From: Azonexus sp.
GTDB lineage: Bacteria; Pseudomonadota; Gammaproteobacteria; Burkholderiales; Rhodocyclaceae
Length of the DNA stretch: 64,000 nucleotides
Reading direction: 5' to 3'
Assembly (NCBI GenBank): GCA_031274715.1
Contig: JAISPT010000052.1
Location: forward strand, 37,002 to 101,001
This document shows positions 33,431 to 43,212 of the stretch, one piece after another. The position numbers and the translations under genes are program-made. Each line of letters opens with the position of its first letter. Position 1 is the first letter of the stretch. The notes beneath the pieces were generated by a model. That model saw nothing but the letters and a program-made list of their open reading frames with translations, was not told the origin of the DNA and ran no database searches.

Positions 33431-34483
33431 ATGCATAAACCGTTATTCACGATCAAGCCGATGATTTTTCCCATCGGCATTCTGAGTCTTGCTGCTTCAT
33501 TCGCCGTGCAGGCCGCGCCAGTGACTCATGGCAATTACACGCTGGATGCCCAATACGCTCTTGGCGCAATGGGCCAGATGACGCAGGACGGGATGAGCGA
33601 TCCCAACGCCTGGATCGCCACCTACGCGAACGGTGCCGATTATTACCTGAGCAATGCTGATGGCACGAACAGCGTTTTTTTCCATACCTACGGCTACGAC
33701 TATGACGATTCCTCAACCTTCGGAGCGCGGGCTTCCGGTGAGGGCGGCTTCTATGCTCGGACCACCGTGAATTACAACGCCACTTACACCAATACCGGCG
33801 ACGAGGCGATGCCTTTTCTTTTCAGCTTTGGCGTCGAGGAGGGCGAGTTGGGCGTCTACGGGATCGGCACCGGCTATGCGGCGTTGAGCCTGAGCATCAA
33901 GATCAACGGGATCGAAATTGCCGCCAGCAATACGGGGCTGTTGCAGTTCTCCCAAGGCGTACGTTCCTGTGGCAGTGACAGTTTCGGTCTGCTGGCCGAC
34001 TACATGGATTGCGCGAACACATTCGGTGACAGCATCATCGCGGCTGGCCGCAATTTCACGCTCGACTTGGGCTTGATCGCCGCCGGTGAGAGCTTCACAC
34101 TTGACTACGACATTACGGCGGTGGCTTGGGGCGACATGAGTGTAGGGGAGGTGACGCACACGACTTACTATGCCTGCGACGAGTATGTGGAGTGGAAGCT
34201 AGGAGATGTTGTGCCAGAGGGTGTGGTGGTGTCCACAGGGGATAATGTGGAGGTTGGTCATTATTGCAAGTCCGGCCATTACGAAACGACCACTTTTACT
34301 AACATGGGCGGGGCAATTGCCCGCTCTGGCGACCCGCTCAATCCGTATTGGACGCCGGCCAATATCGACGGCCGCTTCGTCGATCCCAATCCGTCCTCGT
34401 CCGACGTACCCGAGCCGTCCAGCGTGGCGCTGTTTGGCTTGGCATTCGCCGGGCTTGCGGTCATCCGCCGCCGCCGTGCCTGA
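33431..34483 (+). CDS. PEP-CTERM exported protein
   Basis: A secreted or surface protein of 350 residues. It has a Sec signal peptide (IFPIGILSLAASFAVQA) and a mature part rich in Gly, Asp, Tyr and Asn. A PEP-CTERM sorting tail ends it: VPEPSS, a hydrophobic helix (VALFGLAFAGLAV) and RRRRA. Such proteins are processed by an exosortase, usually in EPS-producing bacteria; none is in this window. ATG 33431 follows AAGGGG. A strong terminator follows at 34532-34555, so it is likely a single-gene unit. Confidence 0.9.
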   Translation: MHKPLFTIKPMIFPIGILSLAASFAVQAAPVTHGNYTLDAQYALGAMGQMTQDGMSDPNAWIATYANGADYYLSNADGTNSVFFHTYGYDYDDSSTFGARASGEGGFYARTTVNYNATYTNTGDEAMPFLFSFGVEEGELGVYGIGTGYAALSLSIKINGIEIAASNTGLLQFSQGVRSCGSDSFGLLADYMDCANTFGDSIIAAGRNFTLDLGLIAAGESFTLDYDITAVAWGDMSVGEVTHTTYYACDEYVEWKLGDVVPEGVVVSTGDNVEVGHYCKSGHYETTTFTNMGGAIARSGDPLNPYWTPANIDGRFVDPNPSSSDVPEPSSVALFGLAFAGLAVIRRRRA

Positions 34484-34531
34484 TGCTGACAGCTTGTGGC
34501 CAAGTGCCCACGGGCGAGTCAGGTGAAATCA

Positions 34532-34555
34532 AAACCCCGCTTCGGCGGGGTTTTT
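34532..34555 (+). terminator. Rho-independent terminator after the PEP-CTERM gene
   Basis: CCCCGC, loop TTCG, GCGGGG, then TTTTT, with an A-run ahead of the stem. It is a textbook intrinsic terminator that could work in both directions. Confidence 0.95.
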
Positions 34556-34571
34556 CATGGTACGCCAGCCC

Positions 34572-34608
34572 GTAGGTTGGGGTTCGCCTGCGGCTCGCCT
34601 CAACCTAC
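34572..34608. repeat. REP-like hairpin repeat
   Basis: GTAGGTTGGGG (34572-34582) pairs with CCTCAACCTAC (34598-34608) at 10 of 11 positions. GTAGGTTGGG-type palindromes are a familiar intergenic repeat in many proteobacteria. It lies between the terminator and the end of the DUF1857 pseudogene. Confidence 0.6.
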
Positions 34609-34623
34609 AAATTCCGGGACGGA

Positions 34624-35076
34624 TTACTGCGGATTACCTCCGGCAGCCAAAGTGCGGATGATGCGCACGCAGTCGATGTCCGACTGGCGGTAGGCCGACT
34701 TGATGTATTCGCCGTAGGCCTCATCCTCGCTGCCAGCGCCGGGTGCGAAGCCGGTAACGTAGGCGAAGCGCAGGAACAGGCGGCCGGCCTCCGGCTCCTC
34801 GATGGTGATGGTCAGGTTGCCACCGGCGTGCTCGGCACCGGGTTCGATGTCGAAATGCAGCTATTGGCCTTCGGCTTTTGCGACCCGGTCGCGGAGGCGG
34901 GCGGCGCCGAAATTGAGCTCGCGGACCAAGTAATCGGCGTGGTGTTCGAGGCCGGGCAGGAAAGGTAGGAGATTTTCCAGCCGTTGCAGCAGGCCGGCCC
35001 AGACCTGTTGGCGCGAAAGCGGCGTCAGCAGCGGGTTGCCGGGGTCGTTGATGGCGATCAGGTGCTCGAATTGCAT
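34624..35076 (-). pseudogene. DUF1857 (SRPBCC/AtaL-like) gene broken by an in-frame amber codon
   Basis: From ATG 35076 the frame encodes MQFEHLIAINDPGNPLLTPL and VRELNFGAARLRDRV, typical of DUF1857. It is stopped by TAG at 34861-34863 after 71 codons. The same frame resumes at once with LHFDIEPG, NLTITIEEPEAG and SAYRQSDIDCVRIIRTL, which completes the domain to a TAA at 34624. The whole frame is about 150 codons, the usual family length. A single C-to-T change from CAG would explain the stop. It faces rsuA divergently, 23 bases away. Confidence 0.85.
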
Positions 35077-35099
35077 GAGGCGGATGCTACCATCGCCCC

Positions 35100-35807
35100 A
35101 TGCAACTTGAACGTATCCTGCACCGCCACGGCTTCGGCACGCGCAAGGAGTGCCGCGCCCTGATTCGCCACGAGCGGGTCGCCGTCGCCGGTCAGACCTG
35201 CGCTGATCCCTTTGCCGAATTCGCAACCGATAGCCTGATTTTTTCCGTGGACGGCGTCGACTGGCCTTATTGCGAGTTTGCGACCGTGCTGCTCAACAAG
35301 CCCGCCGGCTACGAATGCTCGCGCCAGCCGCGGCATCATCCGTCGGTACTCGAACTGCTGCCGTTGCCGTTGCGCCAGCGCGGCGTACAGCCGATCGGCC
35401 GGCTCGACGAGGACACCACCGGCCTGCTGCTGCTTACCGACGACGGCCAGCTCAATCATCAGTTGTCTTCCGGTAAGCGCAAGGTGCCGAAAGTTTACTT
35501 GGCGACGACGAAACACCCGCTTGACGGCGAGCAGATCGAGCGCCTGCGGACCGGTGTGTTGCTTGCCGACGAGATGGCGCCAATCGCGGCGGCGGGGGCG
35601 GAAAGGCTCGATAGCCATCGCCTGCGCCTAACCCTGACCGAAGGCAAATACCATCAGGTCAAGCGCATGCTGGCGGCGGTCGGCAACCGGGTTACAGCGC
35701 TGCACCGCGAGGTGGTCGGCGATCTGGCGCTGCCGGACGATCTACCGCCCGGCCAGTGGCGCTGGCTGACTGCCGCCAACCTGGCCCGCTTGGGGGTGAA
35801 TCAGTGA
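35100..35807 (+). CDS. rsuA: 16S rRNA pseudouridine(516) synthase
   Basis: RsuA isomerises U516 of 16S rRNA. The 235-residue protein has an N-terminal S4 RNA-binding domain (residues 1-60). The catalytic domain contains GRLDEDTTGLLLLTDDG with the active-site Asp, and GKYHQVKRMLAAVGNRV. Its TGA overlaps the oxyR GTG (GTGA). Confidence 0.88.
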   Translation: MQLERILHRHGFGTRKECRALIRHERVAVAGQTCADPFAEFATDSLIFSVDGVDWPYCEFATVLLNKPAGYECSRQPRHHPSVLELLPLPLRQRGVQPIGRLDEDTTGLLLLTDDGQLNHQLSSGKRKVPKVYLATTKHPLDGEQIERLRTGVLLADEMAPIAAAGAERLDSHRLRLTLTEGKYHQVKRMLAAVGNRVTALHREVVGDLALPDDLPPGQWRWLTAANLARLGVNQ

Positions 35808-36718
35808 CCCTGACCGAAATGCGCTACATCGTGGCCCTGGCGCGCGAGCGCCATTTTGGCCGGGCGGCCGAGGCCTGCCACGTCAGCCAGCCGACGCTGT
35901 CGGTGGCGATCAAGAAAGTGGAGGGGCAAATCGGCGCCGTGCTGTTCGAGCGAAGCGCCAGCGATGTGCGTATCACCGCCCTGGGCGAGCGCATCGTCGA
36001 CCAGGCGCGGCGGGTGCTCGAAGAGGCGGTGAAGCTGGAGGAAATCGCCAGTGCCAGCGGCGACGCGATGGGTGGCCAGTTGCGCGTCGGCATCATCTAC
36101 ACCATCGCTCCTTACCTGCTGCCGCAACTGATTCCAGCGCTGAACCGCGAAGCGCCGGCTATGCCGCTATTCCTCAAGGAGGACTTCACGGCTAACCTGA
36201 TTCCGGCGCTGAAATCCGGCGAGCTGGACGTGATCATCATCGCCTTGCCGCTGGCCGAACCCGGGTTGGTCGCCCAACCGGTGTACGACGAGCCATTCCG
36301 TGTCGTCGTGCCGGCCAGGCATCCCTGGGTCGGTCGCCCGGACATCCCGGCTGCCGAGTTGGAGGGCCAGAACCTGTTGCTGCTCGGCCAGGGCAACTGC
36401 TTTCGCGACCAGGTGCTGGAATCCTGCCCACGCCTCAGCGACCAGGGGACGCAGACGCACATGCTCGAAGGCAGCTCTCTGGAAACCATCCACTACATGG
36501 TGGCCAGCGGTGCTGGTGTGGCGGTGATGCCAAGCACTGCCGCCGATCCGTTGATCGAGCGCGAGCCGCTGGTGCGCGTGCTGCCCTTCGCCGGCCAATC
36601 GCCGTCGCGCACGGTCGGCCTGGTCTGGCGGGTGACCTATCCGCGCACGCAGGCCATCGACGTGTTGCGTGCTGCCGTGCTGTCCTGCTCGCTGTCCGGC
36701 GCCATGGTACGACGCTGA
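35804..36718 (+). CDS. oxyR: LysR-family peroxide regulator OxyR
   Basis: OxyR senses hydrogen peroxide by forming a disulphide and activates antioxidant genes. The protein is 304 residues from GTG 35804. The N-terminal LysR HTH (FGRAAEACHVSQPTLSVAIKK) matches OxyR. The redox pair is present in NCFRDQVLESC, near residues 199 and 208. It overlaps the rsuA stop by four bases. A parS-like site begins directly after the stop. Confidence 0.93.
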   Translation: MTLTEMRYIVALARERHFGRAAEACHVSQPTLSVAIKKVEGQIGAVLFERSASDVRITALGERIVDQARRVLEEAVKLEEIASASGDAMGGQLRVGIIYTIAPYLLPQLIPALNREAPAMPLFLKEDFTANLIPALKSGELDVIIIALPLAEPGLVAQPVYDEPFRVVVPARHPWVGRPDIPAAELEGQNLLLLGQGNCFRDQVLESCPRLSDQGTQTHMLEGSSLETIHYMVASGAGVAVMPSTAADPLIEREPLVRVLPFAGQSPSRTVGLVWRVTYPRTQAIDVLRAAVLSCSLSGAMVRR

Positions 36719-36734
36719 AGTTTCACGTGGAACG
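36719..36734. promoter_or_regulatory. parS-like ParB binding site 2
   Basis: AGTTTCACGTGGAACG, 13 of 16 to the parS consensus, begins on the base after the oxyR stop codon in the oxyR-topB convergent gap. Confidence 0.7.
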
Positions 36735-36764
36735 TTGCGGCGGGTAGTGCCGTACCGCTAGCGC

Positions 36765-39287
36765 TCAGGCCTTCGCCGGCTTTTTTGCGGCCGGCTTCTT
36801 GGCTGCCGGTGCCTTTTTCTCAAATTCAAAGCTGACCTTGCCGCCGGCCGTCACCAGATAGGCTGAGAACTTGCGCCGCGTGCGGTTGGAGACGAATTCC
36901 TTCAACAGGTCGGTCTTGCCGTCGGCCAGTAGTTTCTTCATCTGGGCGGTGTCCACCGGCTGTTGCAGGATCACCTTGCCGGAACGGAAGTCGCAGGACT
37001 TGGCCGGGCCGACCGATTTTTCGCAGACGTAGGCGGCGCCGTGCTCGAATACTGGGGCGGTGCATTTCGGACAGGAGCCGAGGCTGTCCTGGCCGGAGAA
37101 GTCGACCGGCTCGGCCGACTCGTCGCCAGCCTTGTCCTGGCCGAAGTCGAATTCCGGCTCCATGTTGTCGTTCAGCTTGATGGCGGCGGTGAAGCTGCGC
37201 CCCATCTTGTTACGGAAGCCGGTCAGCGGCCCGATTTGTTTTTCGGTGAGCAGGGTGTCGATCTCGGCCGGTTCGAACTGGCGGCCGGCGACGATTTTCC
37301 ACAGCGCGTAGTCGCAAGCGCCGCACTGGAACTTCTTGTAGGTTTCGCGAATTTCGCCGCCGCAGCGCGGGCAGGGAGCGGTCAGCACGCCGAAGTCGCC
37401 GGGAATGGTGTCGGCTTCGAAAGTCTTGGCGCGCTCGACGATGTGCCGCGTCATTTCGGCGATCTCGCGCATGAATTCCTGGCGCGTGAATTCGCCTTTC
37501 TCGATACGGCCGAGTTTCCATTCCCAATCGCCGGTCAGCTCCGGCTGGGTCAGTTCGGTCACGCCGAGGCCATTAAGCAGCGTCATCAGCGAGAAGGCCT
37601 TGGCGGTGGGGATCAGCTCGCGCCCCTCGCGGTGGATGTATTGCTCGCCGATCAGGTTCTCGATGATCTGGGCGCGCGTCGCCGCCGTGCCGAGACCGCG
37701 GCCGGCCATCGCTGCCTTCAGTTCCTCGTCGTCGACCATCTTGCCGGCGCCTTCCATGGCCGATAGCAGCGTGGCTTCCGAATAGCGCGGCGGCGGCTTG
37801 GTGGTGTTGGCCTTGACGGTGACTTCCTCGGCCTTGACCTGCTCGTCCTTGGCCACGGCGACCAGATTGCCTTCGTCGCCTTCCTGGCTTTCCTTGCCAT
37901 GCACGGCCAACCAGCCGGGATTGACCAGCACCTTGCCTTCGGTCTTGAAGGGATGGCCTTCGACGCGGGTGATGCGCGTGGTGACCAGGTATTCGGCGGC
38001 CGGGAAGAAGACGGACAGGAAGCGGCGGACGACAAAGTCGTACAGCTTTTGCTCCATCTCGTTGAGGTGCTTGGGCGCCTGCGGCGTTGGGATGATGGCG
38101 AAGTGGTCGCTGATCTTGGCGTTGTTGAAGATGCGCTTGTTCGGCAGCACCCAGTTGCGCGCCAGGACCTGGTGGGCGAATGGCGAATAACGGGCGAGCA
38201 GCACCTCGTCGTGGCCTTTGCCGGCCCCCTGGCCGGTGAGTACAGTCAGGGTTTCCTTGACTGTCGGCAGGTAGTCCTCCGGCAGACAGCGCGAATCGGT
38301 CCGCGGATATGTCAGCACCTTGTGCTTTTCGTACAGCGCTTGTGCCAGCGATAGCGTGGTTTTGGCCGAGAAGCCGAAGCGGGCGTTGGCTTCGCGCTGC
38401 AAGCTGGTCAGATCAAACAGTAGCGGCGACAGGCGGTTTTCCGGCTTGGTTTCCTCGCTGACGACGCCGGGTTGGCCCAGCGTCGCAGCGCGGATCGCCT
38501 CGGCGCGTTTTTCTTCCCACAGGCGGTCGGCGCGGGCGTGCTCGTCATCTTCCTTGCCCTTGTAGCTTTCGTCGAACCATTTGCCGGTATAGCTGCCGGC
38601 GCGGGCGGCGAATTCGGCCTCGACTTCCCAGTAGGAACGCGGCTTGAATTCGCGAATCTTCTTTTCGCGTTCAACGACGATGGCCAGCGTCGGCGTCTGC
38701 ACGCGACCGACAGTAGTCAGATGGAAACCGCCGGTCTTGGAATTGAAGGCGGTCATCGCCCGCGTGCCGTTGATGCCGACCAGCCAGTCGGATTCGGAAC
38801 GGCACACGGCGGCATCGCCGAGGCCCTGCAGTTCGTGGCCGGCGCGCAGGTGCGCGAAACCGTCGCGGATGGCGCCCTGGGTCATCGATTGCAGCCACAG
38901 GCGCTGCACTGGCTTGCCCGACTTGGTGTGCTGAGCAATGTAATTGAAGATCAACTCGCCTTCGCGGCCCGCGTCGCAGGCGTTGACCAGGCCGCCGACG
39001 TCCTTGCGCTTGATCAGCTTGGTTAGCAGCTTGAGGCGTGCCTCGGTTTTTTCGATCGGCGCCAGCGCGAAATGCGGCGGAATCACCGGCAGATGGGCGA
39101 ACGACCACTTGCCGCGCTTGACCTCGAATTCTTCTGGACAGGACAGTTCCAGCAGATGGCCGATCGCCGACGACAAGACGTAGGTTTCGCTCTCGTAATA
39201 GTCGTCGTGCTTGGTGAACCCGCCGAGTGCCTTGGCGATGTCGGCGGCGACGGACGGTTTTTCGGCGATGATCAGCTTTTTTGTCAT
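36765..39287 (-). CDS. topB: DNA topoisomerase III (type IA)
   Basis: Type IA topoisomerase that decatenates DNA and acts in recombination. The protein is 840 residues from ATG 39287 (MTKKLIIAEKPSVAADIAKAL, the TOPRIM start); a longer upstream frame runs into a repeat element and is not used. It has DAGREGELIF in TOPRIM and the catalytic Tyr in TYPRTDSRCLPEDY. C-terminal zinc clusters (CPRCGGEI, CGACDYALW, CPKCTAPVF) and a Lys/Ala/Pro-rich tail make it longer than E. coli TopB. It may be co-transcribed with dprA through the intervening palindromic element. Confidence 0.95.
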   Translation of the reverse strand: MTKKLIIAEKPSVAADIAKALGGFTKHDDYYESETYVLSSAIGHLLELSCPEEFEVKRGKWSFAHLPVIPPHFALAPIEKTEARLKLLTKLIKRKDVGGLVNACDAGREGELIFNYIAQHTKSGKPVQRLWLQSMTQGAIRDGFAHLRAGHELQGLGDAAVCRSESDWLVGINGTRAMTAFNSKTGGFHLTTVGRVQTPTLAIVVEREKKIREFKPRSYWEVEAEFAARAGSYTGKWFDESYKGKEDDEHARADRLWEEKRAEAIRAATLGQPGVVSEETKPENRLSPLLFDLTSLQREANARFGFSAKTTLSLAQALYEKHKVLTYPRTDSRCLPEDYLPTVKETLTVLTGQGAGKGHDEVLLARYSPFAHQVLARNWVLPNKRIFNNAKISDHFAIIPTPQAPKHLNEMEQKLYDFVVRRFLSVFFPAAEYLVTTRITRVEGHPFKTEGKVLVNPGWLAVHGKESQEGDEGNLVAVAKDEQVKAEEVTVKANTTKPPPRYSEATLLSAMEGAGKMVDDEELKAAMAGRGLGTAATRAQIIENLIGEQYIHREGRELIPTAKAFSLMTLLNGLGVTELTQPELTGDWEWKLGRIEKGEFTRQEFMREIAEMTRHIVERAKTFEADTIPGDFGVLTAPCPRCGGEIRETYKKFQCGACDYALWKIVAGRQFEPAEIDTLLTEKQIGPLTGFRNKMGRSFTAAIKLNDNMEPEFDFGQDKAGDESAEPVDFSGQDSLGSCPKCTAPVFEHGAAYVCEKSVGPAKSCDFRSGKVILQQPVDTAQMKKLLADGKTDLLKEFVSNRTRRKFSAYLVTAGGKVSFEFEKKAPAAKKPAAKKPAKA

Positions 39288-39353
39288 GGGGTTTGCCTGA
39301 TGAATGCCGGCGGATGATAAGTGGCCGATGATTGGCTTGGCAAGCGGTGCGTA

Positions 39354-39512
39354 GGAACCTCTGAACAACCCCTCGCAGTCATCGCATCCCGGATTTGGGC
39401 AGTCTGTGGTGTGGCAAATGCTCGCGATACCACCTGGTATCGCTGCGCTTTGTGCCTTGTATCCCATCCCAAATCCGGGTGCGCCAACTCGCGGGAGTTA
39501 TTCAGAGATTCC
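39354..39512. repeat. palindromic MITE-like element, copy A (159 bases)
   Basis: Terminal inverted repeats GGAACCTCTGAACAAC (39354-39369) and GTTATTCAGAGATTCC (39497-39512) match at 14 of 16 positions. Inside, CCCGGATTTGGG and CCCAAATCCGGG form a perfect 12-base inverted pair, and GATACCACCTGGTATC lies near the centre, so the whole element can fold into one long hairpin. There is no real gene inside. It lies between dprA and topB. A shorter relative is at 60260-60336. Confidence 0.8.
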
Positions 39513-39530
39513 TTAGCCACCGCCAGGCGA

Positions 39531-40607
39531 TCAGGCCAGACGCTGGTAGCGGTTGCCCGGTAGACTGGCGATGCGGCCCGCGAGTTCGAGCGTCAGCAAC
39601 TCGCCGAGCAGACGGTCGGTGCTCAGCTCGGTGCGGGCCAAAAGCTCGTCGAGCGAGCAGGGATCGTGGCCGAGGGCGGCGATGATCGGATGGTCGTTGC
39701 TTTCGGCAGCGACTGGCTTGGAAGGCGATTCCGTCACCAGATCGGTGAATTCCTCAAGGATGTCGGCTGCCGTCTCGACCAGCTTGGCGCCCTGCTTGAT
39801 CAGTTGATGACAGCCGCGGGCAAGTGGCGAATGGATTGAACCGGGAATGGCGAAGACCTCGCGTCCTTGCTCGGCAGCTAGGCGGGCGGTGATCAGCGAG
39901 CCGCTCTCCGCCGCCGCCTCGACCACCAGCACGCCACGCGCCAAGCCCGCGATGACACGGTTGCGGCGGGGAAAATTGGCGGCCAGCGGCGGCGTGCCGA
40001 GCGGGAACTCGGAGACGAGCGTGCCGTGCTCGAGAATGGCCAGCGCCAGTTCGCGGTTACCGGCCGGGTAGAGGCGGTCGGCGCCGGTACCGACGACGGC
40101 GATCGTTGGGCCGCCACCGTTCAGGGCACCGCGGTGGGCGGCGGCATCAATGCCCAAAGCCAAGCCGCTGACGATCGGCAGGCCGTGGCCGGCCAGCGCA
40201 CGGGCGAAGCTTTCCGCCGTTTGGCAACCTTGCGGCGTGGCGTTACGGCTGCCAACGATGGCCAGGCCGCGCCTTTGCAGATGTGCCGGATCGCCGCGCA
40301 GATACAGCAGAATCGGCGGATCGGGAATTTCCAGCAGAGCCGGCGGGTATTCGGCATCGGCCAGGGTGACGATGGCATTGCCGGGCTGCGCGGCCCAAGC
40401 CAGGCTGTGTTCGACGAGATCACCGGAGTCGTGCGCGAACAGCAAGTCGGCACGGCTGCCGATGATACTGCGTGCGGCCAGGGGGCTGGCGGCGAAAACG
40501 GCCTCGGGTAAACCGAAAGCGGCGAGCAGCTTGCGCTGGGACTCGCCGCCAATGCCGGGAATCAGGGTCAGCCGCAACCAGGCGGCCAACCCCGTCGGGC
40601 CGCTCAC
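39531..40607 (-). CDS. dprA: DNA processing protein DprA (DNA uptake, RecA loader)
   Basis: DprA protects incoming single-stranded DNA and loads RecA in natural transformation. The protein is 358 residues. The Rossmann-like core has AIVGSRNATPQG, IVSGLALGIDAAAHRGAL, TIAVVGTGADRLYP and FPRRNRVIAGLARGVLVVEA. A winged-helix-like C-terminus follows (residues 295-358). GTG 40607 overlaps the upstream LysM gene stop (GTGA), so the two are coupled. Confidence 0.95.
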   Translation of the reverse strand: MSGPTGLAAWLRLTLIPGIGGESQRKLLAAFGLPEAVFAASPLAARSIIGSRADLLFAHDSGDLVEHSLAWAAQPGNAIVTLADAEYPPALLEIPDPPILLYLRGDPAHLQRRGLAIVGSRNATPQGCQTAESFARALAGHGLPIVSGLALGIDAAAHRGALNGGGPTIAVVGTGADRLYPAGNRELALAILEHGTLVSEFPLGTPPLAANFPRRNRVIAGLARGVLVVEAAAESGSLITARLAAEQGREVFAIPGSIHSPLARGCHQLIKQGAKLVETAADILEEFTDLVTESPSKPVAAESNDHPIIAALGHDPCSLDELLARTELSTDRLLGELLTLELAGRIASLPGNRYQRLA

Positions 40608-41644
40608 GGATTGCGGGCCGAGTCGCCGACGATAACTGATTTCGAGGATTCGACGACCAGCGCGTAGGCGATGTTGTCGAAAGTACGGAAAACGAAGGCC
40701 AGTGCGTAGCGCTCCTCTGGAATTGGCGTCGAACTGCGCCGGCCATCCTTGTCGACGGCGACCGAGACGCGGTTGCGGAACAGCGCCAGGACGTGACCAA
40801 TTTCCAGGCCATCGTTGCGGCCACGATTCAGGGCAATGACCGAATGGCTACCGCCCTCGTTGACGCCGCCGTAGATGGAGACGACCCTGGCGGCGATTTC
40901 GCTATCTGGCCGGTGCGGCACGTAGGAGATGATTTCTGGCGGCGGTGCCGGCAGCAGACGGTCACCGCGGCCGATTTCCTCTACGGCCTGGACGACGCGA
41001 ATGGTCGCCGGCTCACCTGGCTTAACCAGCTTGGCATGGCCGAGGAAGAAGGCTTCCTGGGCGATAACCTCGCCGGTGTCCGGATCCTTCAGTGGCTTGC
41101 CGGGACGGAACAGGTACCATTTCTCGACGCTAGCGTCGGGGATACCGCTGACGAAGGCTTCATCGCCGCTACCGACAAACATGCGGTCTTCCGCCGTGGC
41201 GACGATAATCGCCTCACTGACTTCGACCCCGGGTTCGAGAATCAGCGGCTTGGAGATGAACGGCTCGATGATATTCGGCGGAATGCTTGGAATCACCTGC
41301 TCGATGGCTTCGCTATAAACCTGCGGTTGCAACCTGCCGTTGCTGCCGCTGCCGCTGCCAACGGCCTTGGCCTGGCGCAGGCGCGGCGTGTCGCCGGACA
41401 GATCAAGCAAAATCACGTCGCCGGGATAGATCAAATGGGGATTTTTGATCTGGTCACGATTCATGCCCCAGATTTCCGGCCAGCGCCACGGTTGCTTGAG
41501 GAATTTGCCGGATATGCCCCACAGCGTGTCGCCGCGGACGACGATGTGCCGGTCGGGCGGGTTATCCACCAATTCAAGCGACTCGGCGGCGGATGCGCAA
41601 GCTGCCGTCACGGTCAAGATGAGCGCGGATATAATGCGAACCAT
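40604..41644 (-). CDS. exported LysM-domain protein
   Basis: A 346-residue envelope protein. A signal peptide (residues 1-19, ending ACASAAES) precedes one LysM peptidoglycan-binding module (IVVRGDTLWGISGKFL to YPGDVILL, about residues 34-80). The remainder has no recognised domain. It sits between dprA and the divergent def gene, an arrangement common in betaproteobacteria. Confidence 0.88.
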   Translation of the reverse strand: MVRIISALILTVTAACASAAESLELVDNPPDRHIVVRGDTLWGISGKFLKQPWRWPEIWGMNRDQIKNPHLIYPGDVILLDLSGDTPRLRQAKAVGSGSGSNGRLQPQVYSEAIEQVIPSIPPNIIEPFISKPLILEPGVEVSEAIIVATAEDRMFVGSGDEAFVSGIPDASVEKWYLFRPGKPLKDPDTGEVIAQEAFFLGHAKLVKPGEPATIRVVQAVEEIGRGDRLLPAPPPEIISYVPHRPDSEIAARVVSIYGGVNEGGSHSVIALNRGRNDGLEIGHVLALFRNRVSVAVDKDGRRSSTPIPEERYALAFVFRTFDNIAYALVVESSKSVIVGDSARNP

Positions 41645-41779
41645 AGTCGTAACCTCATGTGCCGGAGAAACGCAACGCGCCCGATGCTATCACACCGTGC
41701 GCCGCTTCCATATCTCGAGAATCGCTTTAGATTCTGCACGTAATAACCTAAGCGAGCAAGCTTTTATTCCATTCCACTC

Positions 41780-42283
41780 ATGGCTCTTCTACCCATTTTG
41801 CGTTTTCCCGATCCGCGCCTGAAGAAAATCGCGACCCCCGTTCCCCGAATCGATGACACGATCCGGAAACTGGCCGCCGACATGGGCGAAACCATGTACG
41901 AAGCTTCGGGCATCGGTCTGGCAGCGACCCAGGTCAACGTGCATCAGCGTGTGGTCGTTATCGACGTCTCGGAAGAGCGCAACCAATTGCGCGCCTTCGT
42001 CAACCCCCGGCTGATCTACTGCGAGGGCTTGCAGAGTGGCGAGGAGGGCTGTCTGTCGGTGCCCGGTATCTATGACACGATCGAGCGCGCCGAGCGTGTC
42101 ACCGTCAACTATCTTGACCTCGATGGCCAGCCGCAGTCGCTGCTTGCCGAAGGCTTGCTGGCCGTTTGCATCCAGCACGAAATTGACCATCTCGATGGCA
42201 AGGTGTTCGTCGATCACCTGTCGCAGCTCAAGCAATCCCGGATCAAGGCAAAGCTGGCCAAGCAGGCGCGGGTTACAGCATGA
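41780..42283 (+). CDS. def: peptide deformylase
   Basis: Removes the formyl group from nascent N-terminal methionine. The 167-residue protein has all three metal-site motifs: [18 protein letters not shown] and QHEIDHLDG. It overlaps fmt by four bases (ATGA), so the formylation and deformylation enzymes are made together. Confidence 0.97.
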   Translation: MALLPILRFPDPRLKKIATPVPRIDDTIRKLAADMGETMYEASGIGLAATQVNVHQRVVVIDVSEERNQLRAFVNPRLIYCEGLQSGEEGCLSVPGIYDTIERAERVTVNYLDLDGQPQSLLAEGLLAVCIQHEIDHLDGKVFVDHLSQLKQSRIKAKLAKQARVTA

Positions 42284-43203
42284 AGCTGATTTTCGCCGGG
42301 ACACCGGAATTTGCCGCGCAGGCGCTGGCAGCGATCGTCGCCGCTGGCCACGAGGTGGCGTTGGTGCTGACTCAGCCAGACCGTCCAGCCGGGCGCGGCA
42401 TGGCGTTGCAACCCTCGGCCGTCAAGCAGGTGGCGCTCAAGCACGACATCGCGGTGTTCCAGCCGCCCAGCCTGAAGGATGGCGAAGCGCAGGCGCGGCT
42501 GGCGGCGGTTGGTGCTGACGCGATGGTGGTCGCCGCTTACGGCCTGATCCTGCCGCAAGCGGTGCTTGGCCTGCCGCGCTTCGGTTGCCTCAACATCCAT
42601 GCCTCGCTGCTGCCACGCTGGCGCGGCGCGGCGCCGATCCAGCGGGCGCTGTTGGCTGGCGACGACGAAAGCGGCGTCTGCATCATGCAGATGGAAGCTG
42701 GACTCGACACCGGTCCGGTGTTGCTGCGTGAAGCGCTGGCGATTGCCGCCGATGAGACGGCGGCGACGCTGCACGACAAGCTGGCGGTGCTCGGCGCGCG
42801 ACTCGTCGTTGATGTCCTCGACTGTTTGCCAATGCCGGCTGCGACACAACCAGCCGAGGGCGTGACCTACGCGCACAAGATCGACAAGGCGGAAGCGATC
42901 ATTGACTGGATCCGCCCGGCGGCCGAACTCGACCGTCACATCCGCGCCTTCAATCCCTTTCCCGGTGCCCAGGCCCGCTTCGCCGGCCAACCGGTCAAGC
43001 TATGGCGAGCCGTTCTCGTGGCCGGCAGTGGCGAGCCGGGAACGATCCTGGCTGTCGACCGGCGGCAGATCGTTGTCGCCTGCGGCGACGGGGCGCTGGC
43101 CGTCAGTGAATTGCAAAAGGCTGGTGGCAAGCGCTTGCCGGTAAACCAGTTCCTTGCCGGCCACCCGTTGCAGGTCGGTCAGCGTTTCGAAACGGCGAGC
43201 TGA
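42280..43203 (+). CDS. fmt: methionyl-tRNA formyltransferase
   Basis: Formylates initiator Met-tRNA. The protein is 307 residues. It has [10 protein letters not shown] at the N-terminus, the catalytic [14 protein letters not shown] and the [12 protein letters not shown] segment. The ATG overlaps the def stop by four bases. A parS-like site begins about 16 bases after its stop. Confidence 0.97.
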   Translation: MKLIFAGTPEFAAQALAAIVAAGHEVALVLTQPDRPAGRGMALQPSAVKQVALKHDIAVFQPPSLKDGEAQARLAAVGADAMVVAAYGLILPQAVLGLPRFGCLNIHASLLPRWRGAAPIQRALLAGDDESGVCIMQMEAGLDTGPVLLREALAIAADETAATLHDKLAVLGARLVVDVLDCLPMPAATQPAEGVTYAHKIDKAEAIIDWIRPAAELDRHIRAFNPFPGAQARFAGQPVKLWRAVLVAGSGEPGTILAVDRRQIVVACGDGALAVSELQKAGGKRLPVNQFLAGHPLQVGQRFETAS

Positions 43204-43212
43204 AGAAGCCGT

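Noticed and set aside
39284..39563. Open frames on both strands over the palindromic element and the topB upstream extension
   Set aside because: They arise from the repeat itself; topB clearly starts at ATG 39287 (MTKKLIIAEKPSVA).
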